Of a stretch of 64,000 nt of DNA, positions 57,193 through 64,000 are shown piece after piece. The notes beneath the pieces are model-generated. The model had not been told where the DNA came from, searched no databases, and worked only from the letters and a program-made list of their open reading frames with translations. The DNA lies in contig NC_058160.1 of NCBI RefSeq assembly GCF_020080835.1, positions 17,719,152 through 17,783,151 on the forward strand, in the 5' to 3' direction. This stretch comes from Cotesia glomerata (taxonomy: Eukaryota; Arthropoda; Insecta; Hymenoptera; Braconidae). Position 1 is the stretch's first letter. Each line of letters opens with the position of its first letter. The position numbers and the translations under genes are program-made.

Positions 57193-59096
57193 CCTCTTAT
57201 AACTTTTGAACGGCTCGGCCAATCGGATCGAAATAGGTGGCGATCGAAAGAGTATCATTGCCATTAAATTCATGAAAATTTGAATCTATTCGATTCGGTA
57301 GATTTTGAGAAATCTCAAAAATAAAATTTTCAAAAAATCGTTTTTTTGAAATAACTTCTAAACGGCTACACCGATCAATTTCAAAAACTAATCAGCTCTT
57401 AAGTTTAAAAAACCACGTCAATTGCCACCAGCCCCGTCAAAATCGGTTGATTCGTTCGAGAGTTATCGAAAACGAAAAAAGAGATTTTTTCACATAACTT
57501 CGACATTTCTTTTTGGATCGTTTTCGAAAAAATTCGGAAAAAGTGAATTTTTTTAATTTCTCTAAGATTTTTGTTTTGATCAGTTTGTGTTCATCACAAT
57601 TATATCATAGATTTTGAAAAACTTCGTGGAATTCCGCTAACCGCGTGAAAATCGATTCATTCATTCAGAAAGTATTGCAGTTTGAAAATTCAAAAAATAC
57701 TGTTTTATTAAACTTCTACCAGACTTTTGAGCTCGAAGAGCTCAAAAGCTTAGAACAGCTAACTCTATGAGCTTGGAGGGCTCGAAATAACATAAATTAT
57801 ATTTTTAAGCTCGAAGAGCTCAAAAACATCATAAGTGCAATTTTAAGAGCTTATTTATGGAATTAGCGGAAAGTTGCAGGGATGGCTTTTAGGGTCAACC
57901 GTTTTCCAGATTTTTTTTTCAATATTTTAGGCAATTTTGAGATGAAAATTACTTTTATAAAATTTGCCGCAAGTTGATAGTTTCTGAGTTATAAATTTTT
58001 GAAAATTGAAAATTCTTGATCTTCAACAATTTTGATGATTAATTACAAATAAATAAATTCCGGATCAATAAATTTTTATTTTTCAAAGGAGGTAAATTTT
58101 TGAACTATAACCACACTGATAAAAAATTTAACTTAACTCAAGAGCAAGAATCTTGAACCAAGAACACCATTTTGAAGAAAAAGAATTTCTTGAGTGAAGA
58201 GGAAAAATTCTTGAGTCAAAATATAATTCTTGGTTCAAGACAATTTTCTTGATTTAAGAATTTTTGTTCTTGAGTCAAGAGTTTGATTTTCTTCAAAATG
58301 GTGTTCTTGTTTCGAGATTCTTGATATTGAGTCAAGTTAAATTTTTTATCAGTGCATTAATTAATTACTATAAAAAACTAATAATACTCAATTAGCATCA
58401 TAACTATTTATCATCTTACTTGTCTTTATTTTTTTCCAGTATTAAAATGAAGATCATTTGGACAATGAAGAACATTTGGACAATATTATTTGTACAATGA
58501 AGAACATTTTGGACAAAATTAAATAAAAAAAATTAAGAAACACAATAAAAAATTTTACTCAAAAATATAATTGATTTCTTATTTTTAGCTCTCCGAGCTT
58601 AAGAGTTAGCTGTTCTGAGCTTTTGAGCTCTACGAGCTGAAAAGTCTGATAGACGGTTAATACAACACTAATTTTTAAATTTTCAAACTGCTATAACTTT
58701 TGAATAGGTCAGCCGATTTTTACCCGGTTGACGGCAATCGACGTTGTTTTTGGAGTTTTATAAAAAAATTGGAAGTGCTAATTGATTTGATATAAAATTT
58801 CGGTATAATTTGGAAAAATCGATTTCTTCGAATTTTTTCGTCATCGATATCTCATGAACAAAGGAACCGATTTTGATCCGATTAGCGGCGATCAACGTGG
58901 TTTTCTAAGGTTTTAAGAGCTGATAAAAAAAAACTTTTTCAAATTTTTTATTTTTGAGATTTTTCAAAATCTACACGATCGAATCGGTTCAAATTTTCAG
59001 GAAATCTAACTTGAGTGGAACTATTTGGAACCCCTCTTCGTTGATTCCAATCCAAGCCGTTCAAAAGTTATAAGAGGGTCATATTCATAGAGACAG

Positions 59097-59187
<91 letters not shown>

Positions 59188-59290
59188 CATAGAGACATAC
59201 GGACATCATCTCGAAAGCATTCAGAGAAGCTTCCTAAAGTTACTATAGTCCTTGAGAAAGATTTTCAAAATAAGGGCCCTAATTTTCATC
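56960..59290. mobile_element. large foldback repeat with (GT)n and (AC)n near its ends
   Basis: It starts TTTTTAACTTCCCGCTAA; (GT)n lies at 57,127-57,188 and the inverted (AC)n at 59,100-59,185. Inner arms mirror each other (GAGCTCAAAAGCTTAGAACA against GTTCTGAGCTTTTGAGCTC). A MITE (copy B, 58,113-58,354) is nested in the centre. No ORF. Confidence 0.7.
58113..58354. mobile_element. MITE with CACTGATAAAAAAT tips (copy B)
   Basis: CACTGATAAAAAATTTAACT at the left mirrors AATTTTTTATCAGTG at the right. The whole is a 242-bp palindrome of CTCAAGA/TCTTGAG words. The same family is in intron 3 of the hAT-like transposase. Confidence 0.7.
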
Positions 59291-59554
59291 GTTTTTTATA
59301 ACTAAAAATTTGAAATTAATACCAAAATTTTGGTGTTTATTAGTATTTCCTATTTTTTTGACTGTTTCATTCAAAATTAATATCGATTTTTTATCGTTAA
59401 TTACTTTTTGTTGGAATAAAAAAATTATACGTCGTAAAATACTTAACATTATTAGCAAACTATTAATTTATTTGAATGCATTTATGAAATGTTTTCCTAT
59501 AACTACGAGACTAGTGAAAAATTGGCATTGCTTCTGCAAATCATAACTTATTTT

Positions 59555-60199
59555 TTTTTTTTTTTTTTTATTAAAAAAAATTAGGTACAAGGCGTTGGTG
59601 TAAACCAATATAGCCAACTTTACAAACTTATATTATGTACAGTACATTTTCGCCGCTCTTACATTTAAAATATAGAATTATTAAATATAAATATAAATAT
59701 ATAGAACAATACATGTGTAGTTCAATTAGGCTTATGCCATATCACTGTTGAGTAATGATCCCATCTTAGTAATAAAAATTCATAAGGTTTACATTTTTTC
59801 CCTTTACAAAATAAATAAAAAAAAAAACATTAATATATTGCACAAATAAAATATACAGAAATTAGAGCGATTCTTATTAAGATATTTTCCAATTATCAGT
59901 GTGCTTAATTTGTTCATCCATGATATAACTATATTAATCAACCACAAGTTTGCTCATTAAAGACAAATAGACTTGGAAGTAACTATATACAAAATGACAC
60001 TCTTTTCTTTTTGAGTTATTGAATAATAAAAAAAAAAAAAAAAAGACATTAAATAAATTTCTTAATAGACGATAAAAATGTACTTAGGCAATTAATAATT
60101 CCCTGACTCAAGCTACTTAAAAGAGATTCAACATTGTAAGGGCCTTGACCTATATTAGTACCTAATGCTTTAATAAAACCAGCTCTTTGAGATTCGTAT
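59555..60199 (-). mobile_element. 5'-truncated retro-insertion with 16-bp TSD
   Basis: AATCATAACTTATTTT occurs at 59,539-59,554 and 60,200-60,215. Just inside the left copy is a poly-T run, the poly-A tail of a minus-strand insertion. The first 150 nt (60,049-60,195) encode a C-terminal peptide (ESQRAGFIKALGTNIGQGPY, ending SSIKKFI and a stop), followed by about 490 nt of 3'UTR with AATAAA-like sites. It is a LINE fragment or a processed copy of a host mRNA; I cannot tell which. Confidence 0.75.
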
Positions 60200-60215
60200 A
60201 ATCATAACTTATTTT

Positions 60216-61528
60216 CATGCGGTATATGGACTGCCATCTGTAGGACTTCCAGTAAAAAAATATCACGACATTTACTAGTACCGCCATCTCTTGACGCCAG
60301 CACTACTCTATTACAGTAACTGACATTCGAATTGTTTATAAAATTACGACCCAATGTATATGTATATTTATTAAATTTCCTAACGAATTTTCGAGAAATT
60401 GTTTAAAAATAAATGCTAATTAACATTACAAATTGTATTTAGAAGTGCTAAAGAATTTGATTTTCACATTTTATAAACACGAATTTGAAATATTAATGAA
60501 ATACTGATTTCATATCGATCGATAAGTAAATATGTAATTTTTATTGCATAAAATTTACAAAATTAAATTCATTAGCACATTATTATATTATTTTGAACAT
60601 CCATGCAAATTTTCAGGTCATTATATTAAGGGCAACATATAAAAAAATTTGTTTAAAAAAATTCATCAAATTGTCGGTCATAAATCTGCACCCGTGTCCC
60701 CTTAACACCAGGTTTCATGCACGTGATTGTAAACAAGAATACTTAAAGTTTCTATTGAAACAATAACATCCGGTTATAATTTGTATTAAATAAAAAAAAA
60801 AACGTGATTAAAGTTAGTGCATTTGTAAGAGCTATTTATTTGAACATAAAGTATAAAAAGTCATACCTAAGTAGATCTGCTCTGATCAGAGCAGATCTAA
60901 TTAGATCTATCCATATCACCTTTATGATTACATATATAGTAAACAAAAATATATTTTTGCTAATAATAATTTTTCGAGACGATAATCTACCAAAAAAGAA
61001 ACTTTAGCTTTTTTTAAGCCCAAAATTTTTTCTATGGGTACTAAAAACTTAATTCAATAGTTTCAAGGATGAACATTTTTCAATTATTGTTTTCTTTGTT
61101 TGCTTATAATTTCTAAACAAATTTGAAGCCTCCTTAACTATTTGTTATTAGTATTTTAAACTCACAGTTTAGATTTCAAAATCTTTCAAAATGGGATCTT
61201 TCCTGTGGACTACTTAGAGTAGAGCCTAGTTGCTAAGTTAGATGATAAGTTTAAAAACCAAATTCATTACAGGTTTTATAATTGATCATTACCTCAATTG
61301 TAATTAGGTAGATAAAAGATAATCGTTACATTGAACGAGTTAAAAAAATGATAGTATTGATATTCACTAATCTTCTTTAATGTTTCTTATTTGTTTTATG
61401 ATTTTATTATGAAAAAATATAAGATATTTGATTTTAATAATTAATTATTACAACTGGAGTAAACAATTAATTTTTTTTTACAGTCAAATTTATATACATT
61501 TTAATAAACTATTTTTACAGAAATTCTT
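60216..61528. other. intergenic DNA downstream of the MEAK7-like gene
   Basis: No ORF is supported. A perfect 28-bp palindrome lies at 60,872-60,899, made of AGATCTGCTCTGA and its complement. It resembles the words in the CCCGGG arrays. Confidence 0.5.
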
Positions 61529-62736
61529 TCAACTACTGGCATTATTATATGATTGACGACCTGCCAATTCTAGTAAATAACGATCAGGATGATCCAACCA
61601 ATCATTGGGGCTTAACTTTACAACTCTTTGTTTTTCAACTTCTTGTAATTGCCATTTTTTAACTTCTAATTGTCGTTCTCTGAAAGTGAATACAAACGGA
61701 AAGCTCATTTTATATTAAACGTAAATTAAATGAATCGAAATATAATGGTAAAAAGTCAATAATATGATTTAAATGCAAAATAATTAATAATATAATTTAA
61801 AATTACCTTGATTTTCGATCGCCACAACCCCACACTTCGATACTTGTAATACGATGAGGAGCACCTTCAAAATTGATTGAGTGAAATGATTGATCGATGT
61901 TAATAATAGGATTTCGTGGATCATCTCCAGCTCTTAACCCATAAGGATATCCTCGTATACCAGTGTTTAAGTACAAAATTTTCGATTTTTTCTGAAATAT
62001 CTTATAAGTAGGATATAATTCTAGAATAACGGAGTCCGCATCACCCCAGTAAAGATGAGACTCTCGCCACTCGACAGCATTACATATGCAATAAGTAGCA
62101 TGCCCATTACTGCCGTTATCTCCTTTAATAATGACTATCGTTGGGCCGCGATACCCCAACACGTGATGAAGAAAACGATTAGCCCCTGTCCCATGTTCAT
62201 CGCTGCTGTAAAGTAAAGTCCAATGGCTTGGACAAGGACTCCTTGATATTGGAAGCGTTTTAGCCATATTATTTTCTGGTGATGAATCTTCAGTCTGAAG
62301 GAAAAAAAAATTTTTTTATCGACAATAAAAAACTCCCACTAGCGTTCACACTAGTGAAATGCAGAAAGCCATTTAATAAATTCTATTACTTCAATGATCA
62401 TTTCTCAATATTTACGTTTATACAACAGATTGGAAAAATAGTATGTAATATTCATACCTGAATATATGTGAGTGGTAAGGAGATGGATAATAGCCAAACA
62501 TGGCTCAATGGTAGTAAATTCTCAGGCTTATCAAAAAATACGGCTTTTTCTAAAACTGGTGTAACTGATTCCACCCGTAGCTGTAATTCTCCAGTTGATA
62601 AAAGTTTTTTACCATAGCGATAGGCAATAGTAAATATATGGACAATTGCTTTATGTACTCCAGAAACTACTCTCGGACAGTGCTGTGACAGCCAATTACT
62701 TACATAACATATCGAAAGATTTTCTTTTCCGTGAAA
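61529..62736 (-). CDS. TLDc-domain protein, MEAK7-like, last three exons
   Basis: Exons (minus) 62,736-62,458, 62,294-61,807 and 61,679-61,529 have AG/GT borders and agreeing phases, giving 305 residues to a TGA. The first part (FHGKENLSICYVSNWLSQHC, VVSGVHKAIVHIFTIAYRYG) precedes the TLDc domain. The middle exon holds its core: WTLLYSSDEHGTGANRFLHH, GYRGPTIVIIKGDNG, GAYCIC-like HATYCICNAVEWRES, YLNTGIRGYPYGLRAGDD and the C-terminal SIEVWGCGD. The last exon is the charged tail (WQLQEVEKQR, HPDRYLLELAGRQS). TLDc plus this tail is typical of MEAK7 (TLDC1), a lysosome-associated mTOR-signalling protein in mammals; the symbol is not certain for this species. The 5' exons were not found before 64,000. 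Confidence 0.85.
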
Positions 62737-62739
62737 CTA

Positions 62740-63100
62740 AAAACATAATAATAATTTTTAAAAAGTTGTATTTAGAAATAAGTATGCATAAATATTTCCT
62801 AAAATAAATAGTGATACAATCCGTATTACAAAAATTGTATAATAATTAATAAAAAATGATTTTATTTATGTATGTTCCGCTAAGAAAACATAATAGCTTA
62901 ATATAAAAATTAAAAAATCATCAATATTAGTCTAAATAATTTCAATAATCGATAGGAACTAGAAATTGAAATACAGTTTACCGAGAACATTATTCGAATC
63001 GAAGTTATTTGAACAGACAAAGACAATTGAAAAGTAAGCGCTTCGATTTGAAAAGGCAATGAATGATTAATAATCATAAGAATACAAAAAAAAACGCTAT
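62740..63100. other. intron or intergenic DNA upstream of the last MEAK7-like exons
   Basis: AT-rich, with no further exon recognised. It is probably intron of the MEAK7-like gene. Confidence 0.45.
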
Positions 63101-63104
63101 TTAA

Positions 63105-63894
63105 GTTGTTTTTTTAACTTTCCGTTAAGAAAATTGAAAATTTCCAAAAGTTGGGAAGTTGTTGATTTCACCCCGTTTTTCGAAAATCGAGTTTTCAACG
63201 GATTCGAAAAATTTGAGAAATTTCAAAAAAACTACAAAAAAAATTTTGTTTAAATGTGGTTTTTTTCGAATAAATATATGGTTTTTAAACGGCTTTACCG
63301 ATTGATTCCAAAAATCAATCAGCTCTTAATATAAAAAAAAACACGTTAATCGCCACTAGTCCGGTCGAAATCGGTCGATTCGTTCGTGAGTTATCGTTGT
63401 CGAAAGAAAACCAAAAAAAGTATTTTTTCGGAATTACTTCGAAATTCCTAGTTCGATCAATTTAAACTTAAAGATTCTTCATGAGGCTTAAAAAACTACG
63501 TTGAATGCCGTCAACCACGTGAAAATCATTTCATTCATTCAAAAGTTATTGCAGTTTGAAAATTAAAAAAATAGTGTTTTATTAAACTCAAAGAGCTCAA
63601 AAATGTAATAAGTGCAATTTTCAGCGCTTAAGTATGGAATTAGCGGGAAGTTGCAAGGATGGCCTTTAGGGTCAACCGTTTTCTTAACTTTTTTTTTACT
63701 TCCCGCTAAGAAAATTGAAAATTTTTAAAAATCGGGAAGTTAATGGTTTTACCTCGTTTTTCGAAAATCGAGTTCTCATCAGATCTTGACGTTTTGAGGT
63801 CCTAAGAAGCTTCCCTGAATGTTTTCGCGATGATGTCCGTATGTCCGTATGTCCGTATGTGTGTGTGTGTGTGTGTGTGTATGTCCGTATGTCC

Positions 63895-63954
<60 letters not shown>

Positions 63955-64000
63955 CCGTATGTAAACCTCTCATAACTTTTGAACGGCTTGACCGATTTCA
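63105..64000. repeat. (GT)n-bearing repeat family, two tandem copies
   Basis: One copy starts at about 63,105 (TTTTTAACTTTCCGTTAAGA) and a second at about 63,690 (TTACTTCCCGCTAAGAAAAT). The second carries GT runs at 63,858-63,952 broken by GTCCGTAT words, then AAACCTCTCATAACTTTTGA, exactly as in the copies at 32,255 and 56,960. The copy is cut by the window edge. Confidence 0.7.

Noticed and set aside
56948..57202. Frames with poly Cys-Val or His-Thr (also 59,021-59,209 and 63,779-63,973)
   Set aside because: They translate (GT)n or (AC)n tracts.

Overview
The window is AT-rich eukaryotic DNA with spliceosomal introns, and nearly all of it is transposable elements. It suggests an insect. A parasitoid (braconid-like) hymenopteran is my best guess from the mix of Helentrons, hAT elements and (GT)n-bearing repeats, but that is inference. 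The only confident host gene is the 3' part of a TLDc-domain gene resembling MEAK7, on the minus strand at 61,529-62,736. A possible terminal exon of an unknown small membrane protein lies at 403-624 (minus).

Left to right. 1-3,180 is intergenic, then a 100-base N gap. 3,281-11,966 is the left arm of a large inverted duplication whose right arm is 35,099-43,846. Each arm holds a short internally deleted Helentron and the 5' half of a long Helentron (Helitron2 type: HUH Rep, PIF1 helicase, C-terminal AP-endonuclease-like nuclease). In the left copy the long Helentron continues to 22,310. It was hit by at least three other elements: a foldback element (7,638-8,679), a 1.8-kb CCCGGG-tipped element (11,317-13,121, 2-bp TSD) and an intact 6.56-kb hAT transposon (15,078-21,640, perfect 8-bp TSD). 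Removing either of the last two with one copy of its TSD rejoins the Helentron reading frame exactly.

22,517-26,601 is a second foldback copy, itself split by a 3.0-kb CCCTGATT-tipped element (2-bp TSD). 27,000-30,214 has a truncated non-LTR retrotransposon ORF1 and small palindromic elements. 32,935-35,096 is the 3' part of another Helentron, abutting the right arm at a poly-T run. 44,362-45,069 is a further foldback copy with a 7-bp TSD. 45,391-52,980 is a complete 7.6-kb transposon with TIRs of roughly 0.9-1.05 kb, inserted in a (TA)n tract. It carries a four-exon, apparently intact 752-aa transposase that I interpret as a divergent hAT-like enzyme, and a short element with the same terminal motif sits in its second intron. 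53,062-60,215 is a run of repeats: a Helitron-like 3' end, palindromic elements, a large foldback with (GT)n/(AC)n near its ends, and a 5'-truncated retro-insertion with a 16-bp TSD. The MEAK7-like exons follow, then more (GT)n-bearing repeats.

The most unusual signals are these: five hairpins at regular 82-84-bp spacing downstream of the hAT transposase, with compensatory changes in their stems; tRNA-like sequences with Pol III A and B boxes inside terminal arrays of two unrelated transposon types; CCC-tipped elements with 2-bp TSDs and arrays of short palindromic words; and the divergent hAT-like transposon.
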